Program-made: the position numbers and the translations under genes
Notes under the pieces: model-generated
The model's database searches: none
Told to the model about the DNA's origin: nothing
Seen by the model: only the letters and a program-made list of their open reading frames with translations
Shown here: in pieces, positions 33,379-44,591 of the stretch
How the letters are laid out: each line of letters starts with the position of its first letter
Position numbering within the stretch: the stretch's first letter is position 1
DNA from: Hemileia vastatrix
Lineage: Eukaryota; Basidiomycota; Pucciniomycetes; Pucciniales; Zaghouaniaceae
DNA length: 64,000 bases
Assembly: GCA_030280995.1 (NCBI GenBank)
Contig: JASXTE010000017.1
Coordinates: 21,381,998-21,445,997, forward strand
Direction: 5' to 3'

Positions 33379-36300
33379 CTAAGATTTTTTCTTTTTGTAT
33401 TTTTTCAACAGAGCAGGCAGATTTGAAATTTCTTTGCCAGGTATCCATGCATCATGTTCAGATGATTTGTTCTTATATCTCAATAAATATTCAGTACCTC
33501 TTTCAGAAGTGATAATTCTATCATTGAGAATTTTATCAATTTCTGCTGTTTCTGTGACTTCCTGAGGGTTCTTCTTAGGTCTTCCTCTTCTTTTTGGAAA
33601 TAAGTCACTGTTGGAAGTATAAGGTTTAAGCAAAGAAATGGGAAAGACAGGATTTTTCCTATCATATGGAGAATACAATACAACTTCTACTGCATAATCA
33701 CCAACCATTCTTTTAACAACAAATGGTCCTACAAAAGGATCTTTTAATTTGTGGTTACCTTGTAAATTGAAATGGACAGTAGAGATCAACACTTCATCAC
33801 CCTTGTTAAATGTGTATTCTTTATGGGATTTATCCCATCTTTTCTTTTCATATTCAAATGCTTTATCAATACAACTCTGAGCATGTTTTCTGCATAGCTG
33901 TTGCATTTGCATAAAAGATTTTACACCAGGGTGTAGTTCCAACTTAGGTAATTTATTATTGAGAATCTGAGCAGGAGTGTTTGGGACATAACCTAACCAA
34001 AGCTCAAAAGGCTTTTTCTCAGTGACAGAATGAACAGTGCTATTATATGCAAATTCAAGACCAGGCAAAAGAGTGACCCAATCATGAGTAAATCTGTCAT
34101 TATCTTTATATTCTAAACCAAATGCACAATACCTTCTAATCATATCTTCCAGAGTTTGAATCATTCTTTCAGCTAGACCATCAGTCTGAGGATGATGAGC
34201 TGTAGACAATTTTAACTCACAGCCACAAATATCCATCAAAGAGGTCCAAAACTCAGAAGTGAATTTTGGATCTCTATCAGAGATAATGGCTTTTGGAAAA
34301 CCAATAATATTAAACATGTAAGACCACCATAAGAAAGCTAATTCCTTGGTGGATACATCTTTGTGGGTTGGAATAAATTTGCACATTTTTGTGAATCTAT
34401 CAACTATTACCCAACAAGAGTTAAAGCTGTCTTTACCTGCAACAGGAAGACCAGTGACAAAATCCATATTAATGATTTGCCAGGGAGCACTAGGTGCTTC
34501 AATATGTTGTAATAACCCTGCTCTCTTACCTGTTAACCTTTTAGATTTTTGGCAGGAATCACAAGATTCAACATATAATTTTGTGTCTTCAGACATATTA
34601 GCCCACCATGCAGTGTTTTTGATTCTAATCAATGTTTTTTCAAGATCAAAATGACCAGCTAATATGTCATCATGACAAAGTTTGAGGATAGTTTCTTTCA
34701 TTGAAGGAGGAATAACAATTACATTGGTAAGCTTCCTTCTATAATATATATAACCATCTTCAATAGAAAACTTTCCTTTATTTAAAGCATTTTGGTATTT
34801 TGCAGGAAGAGTTTTTATTAATGCTTGAATTGAAGCATTCTTAGGATCATTCAAAATAGTAACTAATTTATTTAAGTCAGAATCTTTATCATATGAATCC
34901 AGTATTAACTGTAATAACTCTTCTTCCATATCAACTATAAATATACCATGTATATGAACAGTGTCATCCTCAGGTACATAAGCAGGATTGGAGTCATTAT
35001 TTGGAAGAGGAAATCTGGAGAGCATATCAACATTAGAGTGAACATTTCCAGCTCTGTGGATAATAGTCATCCTTCCTCTGTATTCCTGAACAGCAAGTTG
35101 CCACCTGAACATATGTCTGTTAGGTGTTTTGAGGTTTAAGAGAGATTTCACAGCACTACAGTCAGTTACCAACTCAAATTTTTGGTCATCCAAGTAGTAA
35201 TGAAGTTTCTCAAGAGCCCAAACAACTGCTAAGCACTCCAATTGAGTGGCACCATATTTCAATTCACTATTCCTTAAGGTTCTTGAAATATAACAAATTA
35301 CAACCTCTGAGGATTTATTATTAATAATTTGCTTTTGGTGAAGGGCAGCACCCAGACCAATAAAGCTAGCATCTGTATAAAGTACAAATGGCTTGTTAAA
35401 ATCTGGGAGAGCCAATATAGGGGCTGTCATTAAGCAATTTTTCAGTGTATTAAAAGCTTTCTGACAGTCATCATTCCAGAGAAAAGCAACATCTTTTCTG
35501 GTTAGTTTTGTAAGAGGCAAGGCTATGACCTGATAATTTTTAATATATTGTCTATAATAGCCACACATACCCAAAAAACTTTGGATTTCTCTTACAGAAG
35601 TTGGTGCTTTAACATTTTGAATGGCAGCAACTTTATTATGGTCTACACAAATTTGTAAGCCTGACACAACATGGCCAAGGACTTTCAAAGATTGAAAACC
35701 AAATTTACACTTTTTTAAAGATAAGGTCATATTGATTTCATCCATTTTTTGGAAAACTCTATTTAATTGAATCATATGTTCATCAAAAGTTTTAGAAAAA
35801 ACAATAATATCATCAATATAAACCATGAGCCAACCTTCAGTAATTTCTTGATGGAAAGTGTTATCCATGACTTTTTGGAAAACTGAAGGAGCATTTTTAG
35901 GGCCAAATGGCATCCTAACATACTTATATATTCCCATATGAGTAGCAATAAGCAAAAAATTTTGAGAATTTTTCTCAACTGGAATTTGATGATAACCTTT
36001 ATTACCATCCAGACAACTAATAAATTTTGCACCTTGCAAGGTAGCATGTATTGAATTAATTCTGGGTAAAGGATAAATATCATCAACAGTATAAGTATTT
36101 AAAGCTCTGTAATCCCCACATAATCTAGCTTTATCTTTTTCATATGAAATTAAGACTGGGGAGATGACACAATATTTGGGGGTGACATTCACTTTCTCAA
36201 TGATATTCATTTTCAATAATGTTTCAATATTATCTTCAATATCTTTTCTTTTTGATGGAGAAGCAGGATATGGTTTTTTCTTGAGGGAAGGAGGAATATC

Positions 36301-39054
36301 ACTCAAATTACAGGATAAGGTAATTTTCATCTCTTCCTGAACAATTCCCAAGACATGAGAACCATGAGCAAAAGCCATAGGGAAAGAGGTAATAGAGGCA
36401 ACAATAGAATCCTTTTGTTCATTAGTCAAATGATCACCAAAAGAAGCGGTATTTATTTCATGTAATAAATCATCCATTTCAGTTGTTGTTCTACCTTTAC
36501 ATTGGGTCAGTGAGTTACAAGATTTCAACAAATGCCCAGAAGGTTTAGGAGAAGAAATTTTGAATTTTCTTTTCCCATTCATTCCTAAGGTAAAGCAATT
36601 ATTTGCTGGGTCCAGTTTCACACCAAACATGGTTAAAATATCATTTCCCATAATAAACCAATTGCTCAAATTATCATTTTTCATGACAACAAATTCACAA
36701 ATAGCTCTGAAAAAACCACTATTATATTTGAAGAATACAGAGGTTTTGTATTTGCCAATAGGAAATAAGGTAGAACCATACCCTCTCCATTTTTCAGATG
36801 TTATAGGCAATAATTTACTCAAATATTCCTTATCCACTGAAGCCAAAGCTTTTTCAGATACTACACTTCCTCCAGCACCAGAATCAAGAACTACATCAAC
36901 ATTTTTACCATTAATGATAACAGGTGCCTTTAAAGGGGATATGGGAATAGAATTGTTAGTAATATCTTTAATTATCTCAGCATTTTCTACTGAAGATAAA
37001 TTCAATACACCATCTTCAGATATATTATTTAAATAATGGACATCATGTTCCAACATTAAAACATCTTTAACAGATTCATTGTCATAGGAGATATTACTTT
37101 CACAGTCACTGGAAGAATTATTGACATCAAGTTCAATTTCATCAGTGTCTTCATTTTGTTCAACAAGATGAATTTTCTTGTCACAAACATGACCCTTCTG
37201 CCACGGTTTGTTACATTTATAACAAGTATTTGTTGCATATTTTTTAGGTGCAACTGGGGCAGAGGGTTTACCAGATTTTTCTGGGAGCTTTATAGAAGGT
37301 TTATTCTGATCATTATAAGATTTACTAAGGTAATTCTTTGGTTCATATCTATGGTTGAGTAGTACTTCATTACAGATATTAATGAAAGAAGAATTTTCCC
37401 TTACATGCTCAGTTCTAGCAACAATCAAATCCCTAAGAGAATTTGGTAATTTATACAAGATTTTATCTCTCCAAATATCATAATCCATCTTTGGATCAAT
37501 TGCTCTAAGGATTTTAGTTATTTTCATCAGAAAAACAATGGGCTTTTCAACAGAGGAGGATACATATCTAGTATTCTCATACAGTCTTTGCTGAGCTAAC
37601 CTGAATTTTGAACCACCAAACTGATTCTCAATCAAGGATTTCCAATCATTCCATGTATAATGATTGTTATCTAAGAGGACAGATTCATACCACATCAAGG
37701 CTACATTGGAAAATAAAGAAATTAGCTTAGAAACAATCTCCTCATCAGGTAGTTTATAAGATCTCTTTAAATTATCAATTCTCTGGATAAAGTGTTGCCA
37801 ATCAGAGGAAGAATCACCATCAAAGGTAGGATATTGGTCTAACTTAGGCCAATTTTTCTGACTACTGGGATGGTCCACTTTTTGGTTTGAATTATTCATT
37901 ATTAATAATTCCTGAAGTTTAGCCAGGTGTTCAGAAATTTCATTATTTACAGAAACAGCTGGTGCATGACCATCACAAGATTTTTTGCTAGTAGCAAAAG
38001 ATTTTACAGACTCATTGTCAGTTTGTTTAATGGTTGAAATATGAGGAAGAAAGGATGAACTTTGTTCAGGTTTTTTCCCTTTATTTTTATGCAGCTTATT
38101 TGCAGAAATCTCATTTAATTCATTATTGATGGTTAAGGTTGAGAACTTTTCCTGTAGGTCAGACACATAGTTTCTTATTCTTGGAATTTCAGACATCTGG
38201 TCATTTACTTTTGCAAGAGATAGAACATTTCTGTCCTCAGAAACTGAGTGCTTGGTACTTAGTGCATGGAAGTCATTTTTTAGTTTCTTCAACTCATTTT
38301 GTAGAGATTTTATTTCATTTTTGAATGAATAATTTTCCTCAATAAGGGGTTTCAATTCACTCAATGTCTTATGCAGACTGATATTTCTATCTGAGATAGC
38401 TCTATGGTCACTTCTTATTTGTTTTTGTTGACTAAGAACAATATTCAAGGTTTCTTTGATTTTTAAATAAGCTGTATCTTGTACAGAAGAACTCACTTTA
38501 CATTGCAAGTGTAAATTATTTAATCTATCATTTTCATGGATTAACACATCTCTCACATGTTTGTCTTTCACAATATTAAAATCAAGGGTATCTTTCAATA
38601 TTTCCTCAGAAGTTTTTTCAATTAAGTTATAGATTTCAGGGGGAACAGAATCATTTTTAATTGCAAGAGAAGGATTAATTAAAGATGTAGAAGTTAAATG
38701 TAAAGGTTCATCAAATGACAATTTGCTAATTACATCAATAGGGCTACTAGTTACAGGAAGCTGTCTTTTAACAGGTTTAACTGTTCTTTCACCATGTTCA
38801 ATAATATTACCTGCAGAAGAAGATTTATTAGAAAACATACCCAAGTGACTATCAACCAAATTACTTACCATGGCAGAGGAGGAAACTTCCCCTGGGACTG
38901 GGTTTGGGATTGTGCTTGGGCCTTCTTTCTCCTGCTTTGTTGGTAGGGATGAGGAGGTGGATGGAAATTGGGTGTTCTGGATGGGCCAGGCTGATGATGG
39001 GGAGGGTGTTGCACATTCTGTTGGTAGTGACTCATTAGATAATCCCATTTCCAT
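33379..39054 (-). CDS. Gag-Pol ORF2 polyprotein of element C (intact)
   Basis: From ATG 39054 (MEMGL, conserved in element B) to 33379, 1891 aa; the frame is also open further upstream. Approximate residues: helical coiled-coil 180-310; capsid 400-590; zinc knuckle CYKCNKPWQKGHVC near 611; protease LDSGAGGSVVS near 720; RT with MVYIDDIIVFS near 1078; RNase H with YTDASFIGLGAAL near 1225; integrase zinc finger HDDILAGHF to CDSCQKSK 1462-1500; integrase D,D,E in NMDFVTGLP (1528), ISDRDPKFT (1593) and GLAERMIQ (1629); chromodomain-like end (AEIDKILNDR, YKNKSSEHDAWIP) 1842-1888. All catalytic residues are present. It copies and inserts the element; the chromodomain may steer insertion to marked chromatin. 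Confidence 0.92.
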   Translation of the reverse strand: MEMGLSNESLPTECATPSPSSAWPIQNTQFPSTSSSLPTKQEKEGPSTIPNPVPGEVSSSAMVSNLVDSHLGMFSNKSSSAGNIIEHGERTVKPVKRQLPVTSSPIDVISKLSFDEPLHLTSTSLINPSLAIKNDSVPPEIYNLIEKTSEEILKDTLDFNIVKDKHVRDVLIHENDRLNNLHLQCKVSSSVQDTAYLKIKETLNIVLSQQKQIRSDHRAISDRNISLHKTLSELKPLIEENYSFKNEIKSLQNELKKLKNDFHALSTKHSVSEDRNVLSLAKVNDQMSEIPRIRNYVSDLQEKFSTLTINNELNEISANKLHKNKGKKPEQSSSFLPHISTIKQTDNESVKSFATSKKSCDGHAPAVSVNNEISEHLAKLQELLIMNNSNQKVDHPSSQKNWPKLDQYPTFDGDSSSDWQHFIQRIDNLKRSYKLPDEEIVSKLISLFSNVALMWYESVLLDNNHYTWNDWKSLIENQFGGSKFRLAQQRLYENTRYVSSSVEKPIVFLMKITKILRAIDPKMDYDIWRDKILYKLPNSLRDLIVARTEHVRENSSFINICNEVLLNHRYEPKNYLSKSYNDQNKPSIKLPEKSGKPSAPVAPKKYATNTCYKCNKPWQKGHVCDKKIHLVEQNEDTDEIELDVNNSSSDCESNISYDNESVKDVLMLEHDVHYLNNISEDGVLNLSSVENAEIIKDITNNSIPISPLKAPVIINGKNVDVVLDSGAGGSVVSEKALASVDKEYLSKLLPITSEKWRGYGSTLFPIGKYKTSVFFKYNSGFFRAICEFVVMKNDNLSNWFIMGNDILTMFGVKLDPANNCFTLGMNGKRKFKISSPKPSGHLLKSCNSLTQCKGRTTTEMDDLLHEINTASFGDHLTNEQKDSIVASITSFPMAFAHGSHVLGIVQEEMKITLSCNLSDIPPSLKKKPYPASPSKRKDIEDNIETLLKMNIIEKVNVTPKYCVISPVLISYEKDKARLCGDYRALNTYTVDDIYPLPRINSIHATLQGAKFISCLDGNKGYHQIPVEKNSQNFLLIATHMGIYKYVRMPFGPKNAPSVFQKVMDNTFHQEITEGWLMVYIDDIIVFSKTFDEHMIQLNRVFQKMDEINMTLSLKKCKFGFQSLKVLGHVVSGLQICVDHNKVAAIQNVKAPTSVREIQSFLGMCGYYRQYIKNYQVIALPLTKLTRKDVAFLWNDDCQKAFNTLKNCLMTAPILALPDFNKPFVLYTDASFIGLGAALHQKQIINNKSSEVVICYISRTLRNSELKYGATQLECLAVVWALEKLHYYLDDQKFELVTDCSAVKSLLNLKTPNRHMFRWQLAVQEYRGRMTIIHRAGNVHSNVDMLSRFPLPNNDSNPAYVPEDDTVHIHGIFIVDMEEELLQLILDSYDKDSDLNKLVTILNDPKNASIQALIKTLPAKYQNALNKGKFSIEDGYIYYRRKLTNVIVIPPSMKETILKLCHDDILAGHFDLEKTLIRIKNTAWWANMSEDTKLYVESCDSCQKSKRLTGKRAGLLQHIEAPSAPWQIINMDFVTGLPVAGKDSFNSCWVIVDRFTKMCKFIPTHKDVSTKELAFLWWSYMFNIIGFPKAIISDRDPKFTSEFWTSLMDICGCELKLSTAHHPQTDGLAERMIQTLEDMIRRYCAFGLEYKDNDRFTHDWVTLLPGLEFAYNSTVHSVTEKKPFELWLGYVPNTPAQILNNKLPKLELHPGVKSFMQMQQLCRKHAQSCIDKAFEYEKKRWDKSHKEYTFNKGDEVLISTVHFNLQGNHKLKDPFVGPFVVKRMVGDYAVEVVLYSPYDRKNPVFPISLLKPYTSNSDLFPKRRGRPKKNPQEVTETAEIDKILNDRIITSERGTEYLLRYKNKSSEHDAWIPGKEISNLPALLKKYKKKKS

Positions 39055-39546
39055 TGCTCTACTTCCATAGTATTTGGATTTTGGATGGTTGAGCTGGGTG
39101 GCTGTGAAGGTTGAGCCTGAAATTGAAGCTGATTGGGAGGCAATTGAGGAGGGGCCTGGGCCTGAATCTGGTTCCTGAGTTCTTGGACCTGATCCCACAA
39201 TGTGTCTACCTTTGCTTTGTACGTCATATTTTCTGTCTTCAACTCTTTTATATGACTGGATAGGTTGCTGATTTGTTGTGGCAGAGGAAGCTTTTTTATT
39301 TTGAAGCCTTTTGGAAGACCTTCTTGAGGCACTAGAGGCTTTACTTCCTTCTGTGGTACTGGGGGAAGGGGGTTTGGTTTGTTTTCATTTCCTGTCATTT
39401 CCACATCCTGCAGTATGTGAATTCTTTGTGTTAGCATAAGATTTTTTATGACCAACTTTAGAAGAACTTACAGTGTCAGCATCATAGTCAATTTCTATCT
39501 CATCCACTTGCATGTTATCCATTTTTTCTGTCAAATTGTTGGACAT
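38865..39546 (-). CDS. Gag ORF1 of element C with a 64-bp 5' intron
   Basis: Exon 1 is 39546-39472 (25 codons, MSNNLTEKMD), an intron 39471-39408 has GTAAGT, TGCTAACAC and CTGCAG signals, and exon 2 is 39407-38865 (DVEMTGNENK ... FPPLPW), giving 205 aa. Splicing is in phase and the same intron exists in element B. The protein is Pro/Gln-rich with a helical middle (LSSHIKELKTENMTYKAKV). It overlaps ORF2 in the -1 frame for about 190 bp (38865-39054). Whether ORF2 is reached by frameshift, by its own ATG or by alternative splicing is unresolved; the stop overlaps a donor-like TGGTAAGTAA in both elements. Confidence 0.65.
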
Positions 39547-39626
39547 ACTAGTGGGAAGATTTATATTTTACTTTGTACTTTATAAAAAAATAATCAAAGT
39601 TAGTCAATAATTGCTCCAAATAATAT

Positions 39627-39664
<38 letters not shown>

Positions 39665-40262
39665 AATTAAATTATAGAAAAAATAACTTTCAATATAAAG
39701 TAATAATTAAAAAATTAATTTTTTTTTTAAAAAATGGATTGCAAGTTTAAATTGGGAATAACAAGTAAGTTAATTCAACCAATTAATTACCAATATTAAA
39801 TATGGCAATATATTGGGACTAAGCACAATGTACTTTTAAGTCAACCAAAATTAACAATAATTAATAATAAAAAAAAATTAAATTAATAATTCAATTTGTA
39901 TTAATAATAATGTCAATTCTTCTAGGACTAAGAGGATTTAACACTCTATAATGGTCAACTAGGAAAAAAAAAATTTTTTAAAAAATTGAACACTTACACT
40001 CAGTGAATCAGCAATTAAGCCACAATCACTGTTATTGCAATAAAAATATAGTAATATGAGTGAGAGGCGCAAAGGTGAACTTACTATAGTGATCGAAAAA
40101 TCACTTCAAAATAATATAAAAATTAATATTATATAAACCTAAAATGTCGAACCCAAGTTCGAAACACAGTCGCAGCAAAAGTTTTGTTTTGCTAGGTGGT
40201 CCGTGCGTTTTGTCGTTCGTCGCCAGGCTCGATCGTCGTTGTCGTTTGGAAAGGCCCTCAGT
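39547..40262 (-). other. Leader of element C
   Basis: About 715 bp between 5' LTR and ORF1. It starts on the minus strand with ACTGAGGGCCTTTCC, the candidate primer site, followed by a GC-rich stretch to about 40140 and then very AT-rich DNA with a run of more than 30 T near 39629-39660. No gene. Confidence 0.6.
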
Positions 40263-41406
40263 TGTCGGCTGGTCGTCTAGAGGAAGGAGGAGGATAGAAG
40301 AAAGAAAGAGAGGAGGAGAAGGAGGAAAGGAGTATGGGTAATAAAACAAATAAAATTTAATAAAATTATTTAATTTATTGAGAGAAAGGCAACGACGAGT
40401 GAGCTGAGAAGAGATAACAATTTGGTTTTATAAATATTAATATTATTTAAGTAAGAATTCTGCGCGGTAACCAATATAATTACTATCAGACTTAAAGCAA
40501 CCTTTAAATTGTTATATAAAATTTTAATTAGAATTTTATTACTAATAAAAAGAATATAAACGTAATATAAAAATTGTATTTAAATTGTTGAGTGTATAAT
40601 AAGTGATGAGGCTACAGGGGATTATCCAAGGCCCTTTTATAGGCAATGGGTCCTCTGAAGCGCTACTCTCTTTGTAAATACAATGATTAGAATGGAATAA
40701 AACAACTATATCAAAAGAGTAAATGAAACATAACAATATAGAGAAAAACATGAAACAAATAATTAAAAGCCCAATCAAGAATCCAATTTCCCCGCCATTA
40801 ATTCCCAAATCAGTAAGTGACAATAGTGAATAACTAAACAAGATTGGAAACATAGGAACTATGAGAAATATAATTCCAAACAGATGGTACATTCTGATTA
40901 CAGGACATTTTAAGTGAAACAAAAAAAATAATTTGACGCAACAAAACAAGCAATTAATCTCAATTTAGTCCAAATTAATTTATTTGTTTTTTCTAACACA
41001 ATTAAGGGTCAAAAGAAGCGTCCTTAATAATTGTTTAGTATCATATGAGAGGTATTAGTTAATATATAAATTTAAGTAATTAATTTAAATATATTATAAA
41101 TCAAATTTACACTTGTAATTATAATATATGTTTTTTAATTAATTAAATATAAATTTATAATTATTAAAATACATAAAAATGCGCCATTATTTGTAGAATA
41201 TATTATATTATGCTCAATTTAATTGTATATAAAAATATATATAACCAATAAATTTAATGTAACATTTGTATATAATAAAATTCTTATATAATTTCATTAT
41301 GCAATAAAATATTAAGTTATATTCATTAAATACAAGTCTTACCCACTCTTTAAGGTTTTATAATTTATATATCATTTACTGGACTCCTGGAATAGCCTGG
41401 CTGACA
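40263..41406 (-). repeat. 5' LTR of element C (1144 bp)
   Basis: Nearly identical to 32198-33341. On its own strand it starts TGTCAGCCAGGC. Confidence 0.93.
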
Positions 41407-41411
41407 AAAAC

Positions 41412-43268
41412 CCACTTACTTATTAATAACTGGGAAAAGTTCAAAGATCAACTCTTTACGTTGTTCCGTGACCCTAATGAAACTGACGACGCAGAAATTG
41501 AACTTGATTTTCTTTGCATGAGTGATAATAGTAAAGCCCCTGAATATATCTCGAACTTCAGAGCACTTCAAACTTGAGTAGGTTGGAATGATTCTGCCCT
41601 CAAGTATCATTTCAAAAAGAGACATCCTTTGTGGATTCTGGATCAATTAAATCTTCATGGTCAGAAGATGACTACTTTAATGGATTTAATGGATCTAACC
41701 CTTGAACTCGACAGGTTTTACCAAGGACGACTACAACATCGTCGATACACCAACAAATCTCAAGGCCTAAATTTTAAATTGGGACCTTCTTCACACCCAC
41801 GGCCAACTCAATCCAAACCCAATAAGGGAATGTAAATTCTCGACCAAAAAGCTCGACCCCAGGCAATATCAGTAAGGTACTGGATCTGAAAGGGGACTTT
41901 AAAGAAGCTGAGAGGAAGAGGGGAGCAGATAATGGGTTATGTATGTATTTTGGGGGTAAGCACAAGCTAGAAGATTGTGTGAATTTGAAGGAAAGAGAAG
42001 GTACTATTTCAAGGTCAAAAACTAATAGATAGTTTACTTGTGTGCAAAGCAAACAATCTTATCTCTCCCAGTGCACAGAACATCCATGTCTTAAGGACTG
42101 GAGTTGCCTTAAACCACTTGAGATTCATTCTTTTTAAGGAGGATATCCCCTTCAGTTGTTTTATAGACTCTGGAGCTTCAATTTCTTTTGTTAGTTTATC
42201 TTTTGCCGAGAAGCTTCAACTAACATTTACAGATGTCGATTGAACTCCAATCTATTTGGTCGAATCAGAGGAACCCAAATATTGGGTCAGTAAGAAGGTT
42301 TTATGGGTTTTCAACTTTCTGAACTTTCCCCCCTTCGAGTGGGAATTATCAGTCTTGGACGCCCCAAGGATGGACGATACCATTCTTGGCCATGACTTTT
42401 TAAAGCATTGGAATCCTGTAATTGATTGGACACGGGGATTGATCACCCCACACGCTAAGTATATTTCTGATTCTTCAATGCAGGTCAATAGCGAGTTAAA
42501 CAACCCGCCTGACAACATCCTGCTAGAGGACAAATCTCTGCCAGATGACTTGCGAGAATCTGATCTTTCTTTAAATGAGCAATTGGCTAACCCTTCTAGC
42601 TCAATGAATTCACTCGAAGAGGATTTAAATTGCCTTGAAGCAATTGAATGATGCTCTCTCAATTCTGGTCTTCCCTTGACAGATTCCCTCAAAGATGATG
42701 AGGATGACCAAATTGACGTTGAAGCCATTAAATCAACTATACCAGAAATTTATCATGATTTCCTCAATTTTTTTTCAATCTGCAAGGCCAATAAGTTACC
42801 ACCTCATAGACCCTACAATCATCAGATAGAGTTAATAGGTCCAGTACCTCTGGTAGGTACTGTCTATTCTTTGTTGAAGGAAAAATCTCAAGTTCTTCGA
42901 GACTACATTGCAGAGAATGTAGCCAAAGGTTTCATCAAAGCCAGTAAATCTCCAACCGGCTCCCCTGTTCTCTTTGTAAAAAAGAAGGATGGTAGTCTTA
43001 GGTTGTGTGTTGACTATAGAAAGCTCAACACAGTCACTAAGAAGAATGCATATCATGTTACCCCTATGTCATTGCTTCTTATCATTTTCAATGGTGCTAA
43101 TTTCTTTTCTAAAATTGATCTTAGAGGCACCTAAAATCTTATTCGCATTGCAGAAGGACATGAACCACTGACTGCAATGCGCACTAGATTTGGTAGTTTT
43201 GAATATTTAGTTATGCCTTTTGGATTGTGTAACACACCATCTACTTTTCAAACTTTTGTAAATGACAT
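41412..43268 (+). pseudogene. Element E: Gag C-terminus, protease and first half of RT
   Basis: Gag resumes with NNWEKFKDQLFTLF and FKKRHPLWILDQLN, then a degraded zinc knuckle CMYFGGKHKLEDC whose second Cys is Phe. Protease: CFIDSGASISFVS near 42160-42195, followed by [32 protein letters not shown] text (quoted in part), [19 protein letters not shown] and [14 protein letters not shown]. Stops occur near 41577, 42241, 42651 and 43132. The frame breaks at NDI where element D inserted (ACAT at 43265-43268); RT continues at 55994. Confidence 0.82.
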
Positions 43269-44414
43269 TGTGGTAGCCTAAAGTTTAGTACGGCACCTAA
43301 GTATGTAAATGGAGTTATTATGGTGTGCAAGATTGGCGTTATTATTTTTTATAAATAAAAGGGTTTTATTTAATTTATTGGAGTTTAAAATATGAAGAAA
43401 TTGGTCACGAGCGAATGCCTACACAAATACAATTTATTTTGCGGAGAAAAATTATTTTTTACGGTCTGAAAATTTATAAGTATCAAGTCGAGTCACTCAA
43501 GAACCTTGGGAAATTTTCCCAGAATTTTTACTATTTTTCTTATATTTTTAAATGAATTTTAAAGTTTTATAGAAATATTTACGTTTTCAAAAATTACTTA
43601 ACTTTGATGAATTTTCACGGGGTAATTAAAACTGCGCAGACTACGAAAATTAGTTTGGTAGGTAAAGGGGAAGTAGCTTTATTATGTGTAATTTTTCTAG
43701 ATTTTTTATTATGGTTTTAAGGTTCTAAATTGAGTCCGGAAGTCCGGACAGACTCCGTTTCGACTCCGTACGGACTCCGCTTTGACTCTGTACGGACTCT
43801 GTACGGACTCCGTACAGGCTTCGGATTGACTCTGGAAGAGCTCTGGAGGGGAAAACTTAGGCACGTGACTAGGAATACTTAAGCGCGTCTCAAACTCGAA
43901 ATTGAGAGGGGGAACAGGTCATACAGCTTAATCTTTAACCACCACAGTCTCATTTTTTATTACTCAACAAATTAAAATAACTTGTAATACCCTTATAACA
44001 TTATTATTTTTATATAACATTTTAGAAATACTACTCAACAAAAAAAATCACACTTCATACAGGGTATCTTTAGAAAGGTCTTCATCACTGGGACTTGATT
44101 ATTGCTGTCTCATAAAAATTAAAAATATTATAAAAACATAAAAGTCAATCTTTTCAGATCTTTCACTGGTACACCTTAATTGTTGTATTCAGTATTTCTT
44201 TATCAACAGCCACTTTCTTTAAATCTCAATAAGCGTTAAATATTTTAGAGTTTCATTATTTTTATCAATCAGATCTAAGTAGATTGGTTAGCTTAGTGAT
44301 TTAGAACACCCATTTTGTTATTTTTATTGGAAGGACGGGGTTTTCAGCTAAATCCACATATCTCCTCCGGATTCTGCTTACAGCAAGGCGACTGTAAGAG
44401 TTTACCTTACCATA
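43269..44414 (+). repeat. 5' LTR of element D (1146 bp)
   Basis: Starts TGTGGTAGCC and ends CCTTACCATA. Matches 54844-55989. It contains a CGG/CCG-rich block at about 43735-43830, made of repeated CGGACTCCG and CCGTACGG words. Confidence 0.93.
43735..43830. promoter_or_regulatory. CGG/CCG-rich repeat block in the element D LTR
   Basis: In AT-rich surroundings the words GTCCGGA, ACTCCG, CCGTACGG and CGGACTCCG recur about every 12 bp. CGG-Nx-CCG is the known recognition pattern of fungal Zn2Cys6 proteins. The block also occurs at 55313-55410 and, reversed, at 31593-31680. Function as a binding site is inference. Confidence 0.5.
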
Positions 44415-44416
44415 GT

Positions 44417-44433
44417 TGGCGCCCAACGTGGGG
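44417..44433 (+). promoter_or_regulatory. Primer-binding site of element D, tRNA-Lys(CUU) type
   Basis: TGGCGCCCAACGTGGGG two bases after the LTR, identical to 4996-5012. The leader that follows has two copies of CTGCAAGAGGCTT (near 44490 and 44538), each able to form a small hairpin of the C-C-T ... A-G-G kind. Confidence 0.87.
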
Positions 44434-44591
44434 TTCGATTTCTCTAGCTTTCTTTAAAAGACTTACTTGGATCAAGAACGTTATTAGCCTGCAAGAGGCT
44501 TATTTTCTGGAACTCTAATTGGATTTTTGTTATTGGTCTGCAAGAGGCTTGTTATTTTATCGATTGTTAACGCTTTTCATTACTTATTGGG

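Larger units (their letters stand above)
32198..41406 (-). mobile_element. Young, nearly intact Ty3 chromodomain retrotransposon, element C
   Basis: A 9.2-kb element on the minus strand with the 5-bp duplication AAAAC (32193-32197 and 41407-41411). The two 1144-bp LTRs differ at only about three positions by eye, and Gag-Pol is a single uninterrupted frame. It is therefore the most recent insertion here and could be active. It is a relative of element B with unrelated LTR sequence. Confidence 0.94.

Noticed and set aside
38800..38870. A second gag intron starting at TGGTAAGTAA in elements B and C
   Set aside because: The best acceptor in each element (about 52 and 58 bp downstream) leads to a stop instead of the Pol frame, so splicing there is not supported, though the donor is conserved.
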